Source: an uncultured Candidatus Saccharibacteria bacterium
GTDB taxonomy: Bacteria; Patescibacteriota; Saccharimonadia; Saccharimonadales; Saccharimonadaceae
DNA length: 10,716 nucleotides
Direction of reading: 5' to 3'
Assembly: GCA_948514425.1 (NCBI GenBank)
Contig: CAOQYN010000014.1
Span: 1 to 10,716, forward strand
Under the pieces are notes generated by a model. The model saw nothing but the letters and a program-made list of their open reading frames with translations, did no database searches and was not told where the DNA came from. Each line of letters opens with the position of its first letter. Within the stretch, counting starts at the first letter, position 1. This document shows, piece by piece, positions 5,389 to 10,716 of the stretch. The translations under genes and the position numbers were made by a program.

Positions 5389-7290
5389 CTACGACCAATC
5401 CAGTACGCCAATATTTTTCGCTCCGCCTCCGCTAACGCCCTCAAAACGTCCATAATGCAACGCATCAGCATTCGCCACTAAATGTCGCTCCAAAGCCGCT
5501 TGTGCAGCCTTAATTTGCTCCGCTTCACCGCGCCAAGTCGCAAGCACTGGCTCCTCTAATGCTCTAGAGAACGCAAAAGTCACTGGCCAAGGGAATGGAG
5601 AATTTTGCATGATAGCTGTCAAGTTCTTCGTTGCGCGCTTCGATTCTTGCCCGCCACTCAGCAGCCATATCCCCGCCGTATATCGCGGCACCACATGCCT
5701 CAAGATACTAGCAGTCGCCATTCCAACTTCATTTGCACTCGCTTGTATCTCTGCGTCATGTCCATTTATGATCATCCCGCACTTCAAAATACATCCAGCA
5801 AGCATCACGTGTCGCTGCTCTAACTTCTCAAACACCCGCGCTAATACGCGTGCAGCTACTTCTGCATTTTTCTCAATCGAGAAATCACCATCGTTGACAA
5901 TATCCACTTCCACCACCGGCACCAAACCTATCAACTGGCATTCTCGTGCAAAACTTGCCAGTTCCTCAGCATTTTGCTCCACCGCAAAGAAGTCGGGCTT
6001 AGTCCCCTTTATTTGGAACGCTGCTCGCCATTTTGCGAATCGAAAACCCATCTTATAATATCCCCGCAGCCTCTTTGCTAGACCTTCAATACCCAAGGTG
6101 TGCGTTTCCTCGCTATTCGTCATTGGTCTAAGCCCTAAATCAGCTTTGATACCAGGAATTATCCCGTGATTAGTCAAAAATTCTATGACAGTTTCTCCGT
6201 TTGCAAATCTGTATCCGGCATTTTCCTCCGACAAAATAACACCACTGACATATTCACGCAGGCTAGGAGTAGCGAGTAGCATTCGATAAAATTCTCTACG
6301 ATTACTTGCATTGTGCATTATATTGTACTTCGTAAATCTCTTGGCTAAACTCTTACTAGATTCATCTGCCGCCAAAATCCCTTTGCCTGATGTCATCAGT
6401 GATCGAGCAATCAATTTTAAGTTCGCACGCTTCTTCAATTCCGCATGCGCTAGTTCGCGTAATTTCTCAACTTCGACTGCACCATCAATTGTTGTGTGTT
6501 CAGCATTCAGTCTAGCTAGCAATAATGCCTCAGCAGGCGTTCCGCCAGCCGAAATTATACCTAGTATGGTTGCGACGATTGTTGAATATATAGTGAGATG
6601 GGTCATTACATCTACATCCTCAATATCCCAACTCTCTTCCACATCGCCCAAAGCAATTTTTCGTGGGCTAATATGGCAAACCAACTGTGTATTTGGTTTA
6701 TCAAGTTCAATTTTATCCACAATTTTTTCTTCAGTTCTCACTGGAGGTTCATCTTCAACAAACAAAATATCCGCCATTTCTGCCAACCTTCGCCCCGCTG
6801 GAGTCTTATTTTTTTCTGCATGCACTGCAAGCTTTGTTCCGTGCGAAAACTTTAGAAAATTCTTCAACTCGTCCACTAGTCGCATTGATATATTTGCTGA
6901 TCGATCGACCAAAATCCACTCCGGCGTGCCTGCCGGCATTGACCAATCAGTCAGTTTACGCTCGCTCGGAGCAAAATAAGTAATTCCTTTTTTATGGCAG
7001 AAGATATATCGATAGTCTGCTGGATCATCAGACCAAAGCACCTCGCCAGGCTTAAACTCCGCCTTTGAATTCAAAATTCCCGCATCAATCCCCAACTTAC
7101 TCAAAACCGACAGAGAAATCGCGGCACCACCATACATGCTAGTTCGCTTCAAAAAGCTATGAGTCGCACCATTAAATCCTAATTCTAGCCAACTAATCCC
7201 ACTTTCATCCAGCTCAAAGTCATTCTGTCTCTCATCTAATTTCAAATAAACGTCCTTCAAAACGTTACCGACGATCAAAATCTTGCTCAT
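5389..7290 (-). CDS. PfkB-like (degenerate kinase) / class I fructose-bisphosphate aldolase fusion
   Basis: One 633-residue protein carries two domains. Residues 1-285 resemble PfkB/ribokinase-family sugar kinases (SKILIVGNVLKDVYL, then YGGAAISLSVLSKLGIDAGI). However, the catalytic GAGD motif is replaced by THLT (230-233), aligned through D227 and the following IY. Residues 290-620 are a class I aldolase that splits fructose-1,6-bisphosphate into DHAP and glyceraldehyde-3-phosphate. It keeps GKGILAADES (D309), GIKAD (K382), FRFAKWRA (K420), VEVD (E461, D463), the Schiff-base lysine in ILKCGM (K503), LLSGGQ and the FSRAL arginine (R576). The open frame reaches a TTG at 7323, but the extended -10 (7297-7302) lies inside that extension and ends 6 nt before the ATG at 7290. 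The protein therefore probably starts MSKILIVGN from a leaderless mRNA. Aldolase activity is likely; kinase activity is doubtful. Confidence 0.9.
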   Translation of the reverse strand: MSKILIVGNVLKDVYLKLDERQNDFELDESGISWLELGFNGATHSFLKRTSMYGGAAISLSVLSKLGIDAGILNSKAEFKPGEVLWSDDPADYRYIFCHKKGITYFAPSERKLTDWSMPAGTPEWILVDRSANISMRLVDELKNFLKFSHGTKLAVHAEKNKTPAGRRLAEMADILFVEDEPPVRTEEKIVDKIELDKPNTQLVCHISPRKIALGDVEESWDIEDVDVMTHLTIYSTIVATILGIISAGGTPAEALLLARLNAEHTTIDGAVEVEKLRELAHAELKKRANLKLIARSLMTSGKGILAADESSKSLAKRFTKYNIMHNASNRREFYRMLLATPSLREYVSGVILSEENAGYRFANGETVIEFLTNHGIIPGIKADLGLRPMTNSEETHTLGIEGLAKRLRGYYKMGFRFAKWRAAFQIKGTKPDFFAVEQNAEELASFARECQLIGLVPVVEVDIVNDGDFSIEKNAEVAARVLARVFEKLEQRHVMLAGCILKCGMIINGHDAEIQASANEVGMATASILRHVVPRYTAGIWLLSGGQESKRATKNLTAIMQNSPFPWPVTFAFSRALEEPVLATWRGEAEQIKAAQAALERHLVANADALHYGRFEGVSGGGAKNIGVLDWS

Positions 7291-7296
7291 ACTATT

Positions 7297-7305
7297 ATTA
7301 TAGCA
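7297..7305 (-). promoter_or_regulatory. Extended -10 promoter of the aldolase fusion (leaderless geometry)
   Basis: On the minus strand TGCTATAAT is followed by 6 nt (AATAGT) and the ATG at 7290. No Shine-Dalgarno sits in that interval. The GGGAGG further upstream lies 5' of the predicted transcription start. This promoter decides the start codon of the gene. Confidence 0.72.
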
Positions 7306-7345
7306 TAAGCATACCTCCCTCAACCAAATAAACTATTAGTTTATT

Positions 7346-7371
7346 TTAAGTTCATGTTATAACGAACTTAA
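7346..7371 (+). promoter_or_regulatory. Promoter of first pilin, with 8-bp inverted repeat around the -10
   Basis: ATGTTATAAC (7354-7363) is an extended -10 and fills exactly the 10-bp gap between perfect inverted arms TTAAGTTC (7346-7353) and GAACTTAA (7364-7371). A DNA-binding protein on this palindrome would cover the -10 and start site. The aldolase fusion gene is transcribed away on the other strand. The leader carries AAGGAG (7389-7394), 5 nt before the ATG. Confidence 0.65.
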
Positions 7372-7399
7372 TTTACAGATTAACTTTAAAGGAGAAAAA

Positions 7400-7846
7400 A
7401 TGAAGCTTAAAATTTTGATCGCCATAATTTTCATGGCTGCTGGATCTATATTTATCCCTTCACCAGCTAGCGCCTTTAATGCCGACACGGATTGTAAAAA
7501 GGGAACAATGTACTACAATTACCATCACACAGATGATAAAGCTGGTCTCACTGCCCCTAAGCCAAAGGCAGAGATTAGTACCCTTGCCGATTGTAACCTT
7601 CCAGGCTCATCCACCGATTTCAAGCTAATGGATACGGCTGCCACAATCATCAACGTCATTGTCGGAGTTACTGGCATCATTGCTGTCGTCGTAATCGTGA
7701 TTGGCGGTATTCTATATGTCACCAGTACTGGTGATGCAACAAAAGCCAAACGTGCTCAACATACCATTCTTTACGGTATAGTTGGTCTGATCATCGCACT
7801 CCTAGCTTTTGCAATCGTCAACTTTGTTCTAAAAAATGTTTTCTAA
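7400..7846 (+). CDS. T4SS-type pilin, copy 1
   Basis: This is a small exported two-helix membrane protein of the VirB2/TrbC-like type IV secretion pilin class that is common in CPR bacteria. It has 148 residues. A signal peptide (about 1-25) ends SPASA before FNA. The exposed segment holds C32 and C66 (LADCNLP), a candidate disulfide pair. Two transmembrane helices follow, about 84-108 and 122-143, joined by the charged loop TSTGDATKAKRAQH. That loop is typical of the family and probably cytoplasmic. AAGGAG lies 5 nt before the ATG, and the promoter sits in a palindrome. Codons 83-144 are identical at the nucleotide level to those of the next gene. No other T4SS component is in the window, so a pilus, DNA uptake or surface role is inferred from family only. 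Confidence 0.85.
   Translation: MKLKILIAIIFMAAGSIFIPSPASAFNADTDCKKGTMYYNYHHTDDKAGLTAPKPKAEISTLADCNLPGSSTDFKLMDTAATIINVIVGVTGIIAVVVIVIGGILYVTSTGDATKAKRAQHTILYGIVGLIIALLAFAIVNFVLKNVF
7646..7831 (+). repeat. 186-bp perfect direct repeat, copy 1
   Basis: This block is identical by eye over its full length to 8130-8315, at an offset of 484 bp. It begins and ends on codon boundaries and covers the whole two-helix pilin core (I83-L144 of copy 1). The flanking bases differ at once on both sides (A versus C, A versus G). Confidence 0.95.
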
Positions 7847-7858
7847 CGCGTCGCAGTA

Positions 7859-7886
7859 TTGTCTTTGATTCCAGATCTTGTATAAT
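7859..7886 (+). promoter_or_regulatory. Promoter of second pilin
   Basis: TTGTCT (7859-7864) and TATAAT (7881-7886) are separated by 16 bp, within the 58-nt gap between the two pilin genes. AGGAG (7894-7898) follows, 6 nt before the ATG at 7905. The second pilin can therefore be expressed apart from the first. Confidence 0.65.
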
Positions 7887-7904
7887 AAAACAAAGGAGTA
7901 AAAT

Positions 7905-8330
7905 ATGAAAATTAAATATCTTTTGTCCATGAGTTTTATTATCGTGTCGGGCGTATTGGCATCTCTCATGATTCCCGCTCAAGACGCCAGCGCGGCTTTC
8001 AGCGCTGATAGTTGCCCAGCTACATCACTTTACAAGCTCGGCAAAGGTAAACCTGCTGGTGAGATCAAAACTCTAGCCGACTGTAATCTCTCAAAAGAAG
8101 ATAAAGATCTAACCACTGCCGCAACTGACATCATCAACGTCATTGTCGGAGTTACTGGCATCATTGCTGTCGTCGTAATCGTGATTGGCGGTATTCTATA
8201 TGTCACCAGTACTGGTGATGCAACAAAAGCCAAACGTGCTCAACATACCATTCTTTACGGTATAGTTGGTCTGATCATCGCACTCCTAGCTTTTGCAATC
8301 GTCAACTTTGTTCTAGGGAGCGTATTCTAG
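7905..8330 (+). CDS. T4SS-type pilin, copy 2
   Basis: This is a paralogue of the preceding gene, with 141 residues and the same plan. A signal peptide (about 1-30) ends QDASA before AFS. A short exposed segment holds C37 and C60 (LADCNLS). Two transmembrane helices (about 77-101 and 115-136) flank the TSTGDATKAKRAQH loop. The exposed N-terminal half has diverged from copy 1: it is shorter, with PATSLYKLGKGKPAGEIK in place of the Tyr/His-rich DCKKGTMYYNYHHTDDK region. Codons 76-137 match copy 1 base for base. It has its own promoter and Shine-Dalgarno, and a hairpin and a terminator follow. The two products may co-assemble or be alternative subunits that show different surfaces; this is inference. 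Confidence 0.85.
   Translation: MKIKYLLSMSFIIVSGVLASLMIPAQDASAAFSADSCPATSLYKLGKGKPAGEIKTLADCNLSKEDKDLTTAATDIINVIVGVTGIIAVVVIVIGGILYVTSTGDATKAKRAQHTILYGIVGLIIALLAFAIVNFVLGSVF
8130..8315 (+). repeat. 186-bp perfect direct repeat, copy 2
   Basis: This is the second copy of the block at 7646-7831, encoding I76-L137 of the second pilin. Synonymous positions are identical too, although the rest of the two genes has diverged. Confidence 0.95.
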
Positions 8331-8343
8331 AATATTTGCCATG

Positions 8344-8369
8344 GAGCGAGTTATAAACTTAACTCGCTC
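8344..8369 (+). other. Stable hairpin without U-tract in the 3' region of pilin 2
   Basis: GAGCGAGTTA (8344-8353) pairs perfectly with TAACTCGCTC (8360-8369) around a 6-nt loop. It lies 14 nt after the pilin 2 stop and before the terminator at 8385. No T-run follows on either strand, so it is not a classical terminator. It may protect the mRNA 3' end or bind a protein. Confidence 0.6.
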
Positions 8370-8384
8370 ATTCTAGGCTACAAT

Positions 8385-8421
8385 AAAAATATTTCCGACT
8401 CATCTAGCCGGAAATATTTTT
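8385..8421. terminator. Bidirectional terminator between pilin 2 and rpmA
   Basis: AAAAATATTTCCG (8385-8397) pairs with CGGAAATATTTTT (8409-8421), a 13-bp stem with an 11-nt loop. T-rich 3' ends occur on both strands. It separates the plus-strand pilin unit from the convergent minus-strand methyltransferase-rpmA unit, whose last stop is at 8435. Confidence 0.85.
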
Positions 8422-8434
8422 TGTCCACTACTAA

Positions 8435-8707
8435 CTAACGCACTTCCACGCGTACTCGTGGTACACTCTTGCCAGAAAAATGACACTTCTTCGTCTTCAC
8501 GAAAGTCACGACGCCATCTCTCGCCGCATGAATTGTAAAATTACGGCTCATATAAGTACCCGGACCAGCAATCTTAGTTGCGCCAGTTTGGCGTACCAAA
8601 ACTTCGCCATTGCGAACTTTCTGACCACCAAATCGCTTGACGCCAAGCCTTTGCCCAGCATTATTATGTATATTCTTAGCGGTACCGCCAGCTTTGACAT
8701 GTGACAT
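8435..8707 (-). CDS. rpmA: 50S ribosomal protein L27
   Basis: This protein lies near the peptidyl-transferase centre of the large subunit. It has 90 residues, a normal length. The N-terminus MSHVKAGGTAKN matches the usual M-A-H-K-K-G-G-G start, with no cleavable extension. RLGVKRFGGQKVRNGEVLVRQ is the family signature, followed by GPGTYMSRNFTIHAARDGVV. The start is fixed by AAGGAAG (8715-8721), 7 nt before the ATG. That Shine-Dalgarno lies inside the last codons of the upstream methyltransferase, whose stop ends 1 nt before this ATG, so translation is probably coupled. The usual partner rplU (L21) is not next to it. Confidence 0.96.
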   Translation of the reverse strand: MSHVKAGGTAKNIHNNAGQRLGVKRFGGQKVRNGEVLVRQTGATKIAGPGTYMSRNFTIHAARDGVVTFVKTKKCHFSGKSVPRVRVEVR

Positions 8708-8708
8708 G

Positions 8709-9821
8709 CTATTTCTTCCTTAAAATTATTATTTCTCTAGCGACAACTTGTTTATCACGATGATAAAGCAAATCCTGCTGTCCCAGATTTCTAAAACTCT
8801 TTACATTATAGCTCAGATTCTCTATTTCGTCAAGCAAGTTCAGCCGCTCGTACGTCCCGTTTGGTCGCAACCAAGCTGGCACTGCGATTACCACTGGTGT
8901 GCCAGATTGAACTTGCCTCTCTAGGTTTTTTAAAAACCTCATAATAATCCCGCCACACTCCTGTTTTTCTTGTTTTAGCTTAATTTCGACTGGAGGCAAC
9001 GACATTGGCTGTCCAAGGTAAGTCTCGCACGCTACTGCATTGATTGGATTTTTCCAGGCATGGGTCGTCGCATCACCTTGCTCAATATATGGCCTATCAA
9101 GGTTTAGCTTGTGACTTTGATAAAGCCAGTCCAGATTCTTTTCCGTGTATTTTACCATTCGCTCACTCAAATCTGTTCCATACGGAACATAACCCATCAA
9201 TGCTGCCTCTTGTAACACCACTCCTGTGCCACAGAATGGATCAAGCACACTGCTACTTTCTGGTAACGCTCCACACAAATTCAGCAAAATCTGTGCCAAT
9301 TTAGGTGGCAACATCCCTACTTTTGCATCTCGTGCCGGTCGCGCTTGGTCGCGATTTACATATGCGTCAATATCTTGCACCCCAATAACGCGATAAAAAA
9401 TCTTCCCGTATTTAATCAGCTCAATCTTTGTTTCGCCGAAAAGATGATTATGAAAGCTTGTTGCGCTCGATAACACTGCTTCCTTGTTAGGAACGACGCG
9501 CACACTCCGACCTAACTTTGACAGCATGCGTTTCAGCTTCAGCGCCTCACCTTGAGCTTTAAACGCACTCGTTCCGCGTGAATAATCTGATACGCCGAGC
9601 GTAATCTTGCCGGTATCTGGCAGAGTTTTCAAAAAATCTACTACTGTACCATCAATTCTCATTGCAATCTTCTGCGTTCCGCCCAACCGCCGAATTTCCG
9701 GTTTCTTCTCTGCCACAAACTCTGCAAGCTCTGGAGCTACTTTCCTCACATCAGTAAACAGGCTTTCCAGCTCCGCTACTGAAATCAAAGGTTGTCTGCC
9801 CAAAACCGCAAGATATCTCAT
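8709..9821 (-). CDS. Trm11-like (COG1041/UPF0020) SAM-dependent methyltransferase
   Basis: This is a 370-residue protein of the THUMP/Trm11-type RNA guanine-N2 methyltransferase group, probably acting on tRNA. Residues 1-150 form a divergent N-terminal RNA-binding region with a GVSDYSRGTSAFKAQG stretch. RDQARPARDAKVGMLPP (158-172) is the family signature before the catalytic domain. DPFCGTG (194-200) is SAM motif I, and GTDLSERM the acidic motif after it. The Rossmann domain ends QVVAREIIIL. The expected motif IV (D/N-P-P-Y/F), which binds the target base, is missing; at the corresponding place stands CETYLGQP (265-272). A methyltransferase fold is well supported; the substrate is uncertain. 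The gene starts 9 nt after the -10 hexamer, so its leader is at most a few nucleotides. It is translated just ahead of rpmA. Confidence 0.85.
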   Translation of the reverse strand: MRYLAVLGRQPLISVAELESLFTDVRKVAPELAEFVAEKKPEIRRLGGTQKIAMRIDGTVVDFLKTLPDTGKITLGVSDYSRGTSAFKAQGEALKLKRMLSKLGRSVRVVPNKEAVLSSATSFHNHLFGETKIELIKYGKIFYRVIGVQDIDAYVNRDQARPARDAKVGMLPPKLAQILLNLCGALPESSSVLDPFCGTGVVLQEAALMGYVPYGTDLSERMVKYTEKNLDWLYQSHKLNLDRPYIEQGDATTHAWKNPINAVACETYLGQPMSLPPVEIKLKQEKQECGGIIMRFLKNLERQVQSGTPVVIAVPAWLRPNGTYERLNLLDEIENLSYNVKSFRNLGQQDLLYHRDKQVVAREIIILRKK

Positions 9822-9830
9822 ATTACCATA

Positions 9831-9840
9831 ATTATAACAT
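9831..9840 (-). promoter_or_regulatory. ATGTTATAAT promoter of methyltransferase-rpmA operon
   Basis: On the minus strand ATGTTATAAT ends its TATAAT 9 nt before the ATG at 9821, predicting a leader of zero to a few nucleotides and no Shine-Dalgarno. It lies in the 92-bp space shared with the divergent promoter at 9898-9907. Confidence 0.7.
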
Positions 9841-9897
9841 ATTTTTTAGCCAAACTCCCCAAAATGTCATCAGATTGTCATTTTCCGATAAAACATT

Positions 9898-9907
9898 ATG
9901 TTATAAT
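9898..9907 (+). promoter_or_regulatory. ATGTTATAAT promoter of the UPF0104 gene (leaderless geometry)
   Basis: ATGTTATAAT is followed by 6 nt (ACCATC) and the ATG at 9914. There is no Shine-Dalgarno. TTGTCA at 9875-9880 is 21 bp from the -10, too far for a normal -35, so the extended TG-n motif probably carries recognition. Confidence 0.72.
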
Positions 9908-9913
9908 ACCATC

Positions 9914-10716
9914 ATGGCAAAAACTACAAAAGGTTCTCCAGAGAGCTCAGGACCTATTAAAACGAAACCTCAAAAACATTTTAAGATTTCTTTTCGGACA
10001 ATCTTAACAATTCTTACTCTAGTTCTCCTCATTTATGTTATCTATGCTAATTTTGCCGATATCAAGGAGGCTTTAGGTCATCTTGGCGAGACCAATATCC
10101 TTATTTTGCTTCTCCTTATCCCAGAGCAACTTTTCATGTATTATTGTTGTGGTCAAATGTTCTTCTCTTATATGGCGTCCAAAAAAGATGCCCGAAAGGT
10201 CTCTCGTTGGACTTTAATGCGCGTCTCCCTCGAGCTCAACTTTGTCAACCACGCCGTTCCCGCTGGCGGTCTCGGCGGTCTTGGCTATATTACTTGGCGT
10301 CTCAAACCATTTGGCGCAACCGCTGGCCAATCAAGTTTCATGTATGCTTTACGCTATGTTATTACGATTTGCGCCAATCAGCTTCAGACTATATTGGCCA
10401 TTATCTTTTTGCTAATTTTTGGCAGTGTTCCAGCAAGTGGCAGCTGGGTGATTGCTTTAACGGCGCTGCTTAGTATTGGTATTATCGCTGCCATCGGTTT
10501 ATTGATTGTAATTGCAAGTAGCAAACAACGCATCGCATGGTTTGCCAAAACAGCCACCAACATTGCCAACTGGCTAGTCACAAAAGTGACCCTTGGTCAT
10601 AAATCTGAAGTTCTCCAGCGTTCTGTAGTCGATAAATATCTTGCCGATGTGCATGAAGATCTAATGATGGCTCGTCGTCATAAAAAACTACTCTTACGAC
10701 CAATTGCTTGGGGCAT
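9914..10716 (+). CDS. LPG synthase TM / UPF0104 (AglD-like) integral membrane protein, 3' end cut
   Basis: The frame is open from the ATG at 9914 to the window end, giving 267 codons of an incomplete gene. After a charged, Lys-rich cytoplasmic start (MAKTTKGSPESSGPIKTKPQ) come hydrophobic helices at about residues 29-45, 61-78, 145-170 and 178-201. The conserved family core is ELNFVNHAVPAGGLGGLGYI (107-126), typical of the LPG_synthase_TM (PF03706) group. That group includes the flippase domain of MprF and the archaeal AglD. Members move or modify lipid-linked or aminoacylated lipids in the cytoplasmic membrane. No catalytic MprF domain is visible in the part present, so a lipid or glycolipid transport role is an inference. 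The start is set by the -10 ending 6 nt before the ATG. A 92-bp gap separates it from the divergent methyltransferase. Confidence 0.85.
   Translation, partial: MAKTTKGSPESSGPIKTKPQKHFKISFRTILTILTLVLLIYVIYANFADIKEALGHLGETNILILLLLIPEQLFMYYCCGQMFFSYMASKKDARKVSRWTLMRVSLELNFVNHAVPAGGLGGLGYITWRLKPFGATAGQSSFMYALRYVITICANQLQTILAIIFLLIFGSVPASGSWVIALTALLSIGIIAAIGLLIVIASSKQRIAWFAKTATNIANWLVTKVTLGHKSEVLQRSVVDKYLADVHEDLMMARRHKKLLLRPIAWG

Noticed and set aside
6311..6979. 222-codon plus-strand open frame inside the aldolase fusion
   Set aside because: It is a Ser-rich shadow of the PfkB/aldolase coding sequence, with no Shine-Dalgarno or promoter.
7291..7323. TTG start at 7323, adding 11 residues to the aldolase fusion
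   Set aside because: The extended -10 lies within that stretch, the added residues (REVCLCYNNS) do not resemble a PfkB start, and MSKILIVGN is the natural N-terminus.
10144..10473. 109-codon plus-strand open frame near the right edge
   Set aside because: It overlaps the conserved UPF0104 core in another phase; the frame from 9914 carries the family motifs.

Overview
The window looks like a chromosomal, mostly housekeeping segment from a small-genome bacterium of the Candidate Phyla Radiation, most likely Candidatus Saccharibacteria (TM7). This is inferred from gene content: tandem CPR-type T4SS pilins, divergent glycolytic enzymes and very short intergenic spaces. No marker gene here proves it. 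The genetic code appears standard. Nine of the ten complete genes end in TAG, one in TAA and none in TGA.

Layout. Positions 1-373 hold no intact gene, but the minus strand carries an apparently frameshifted coding remnant that runs off the left edge. A strong hairpin (376-423) separates it from a minus-strand tRNA-Glu(UUC) with its own consensus promoter. A slipin/stomatin gene and a small membrane-anchored hypothetical gene follow, both on the minus strand. Divergent from these are pyruvate kinase and phosphoglycerate kinase in one operon, then ribosomal protein L25 with its own promoter. A perfect 17-bp terminator hairpin separates L25 from a convergent 633-residue fusion of a PfkB-like domain to a class I fructose-bisphosphate aldolase. 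Next on the plus strand are two tandem T4SS-type pilins whose 3' halves are identical over 186 bp. A second bidirectional terminator precedes a convergent minus-strand operon of a THUMP/Trm11-like methyltransferase and ribosomal protein L27. The right edge cuts a plus-strand LPG-synthase-type (UPF0104) membrane protein.

How the genes fit together. Three genes encode glycolytic steps: aldolase, phosphoglycerate kinase and pyruvate kinase. The PfkB-like partner of the aldolase raises the question of who makes fructose-1,6-bisphosphate, but it has lost the family's catalytic GAGD motif. L25, L27, tRNA-Glu and the methyltransferase belong to translation. The pilins, slipin, hypothetical protein and UPF0104 protein are envelope components, plausibly linked to the surface biology of an epibiont.

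Regulation. The 10-mer ATGTTATAAT occurs four times exactly and once as ATGTTATAAC, each time directly upstream of a gene. For four genes the -10 hexamer ends exactly 6 nt before the ATG with no Shine-Dalgarno sequence, which predicts leaderless mRNAs. A fifth gene has 9 nt. The remaining genes have clear Shine-Dalgarno sequences.
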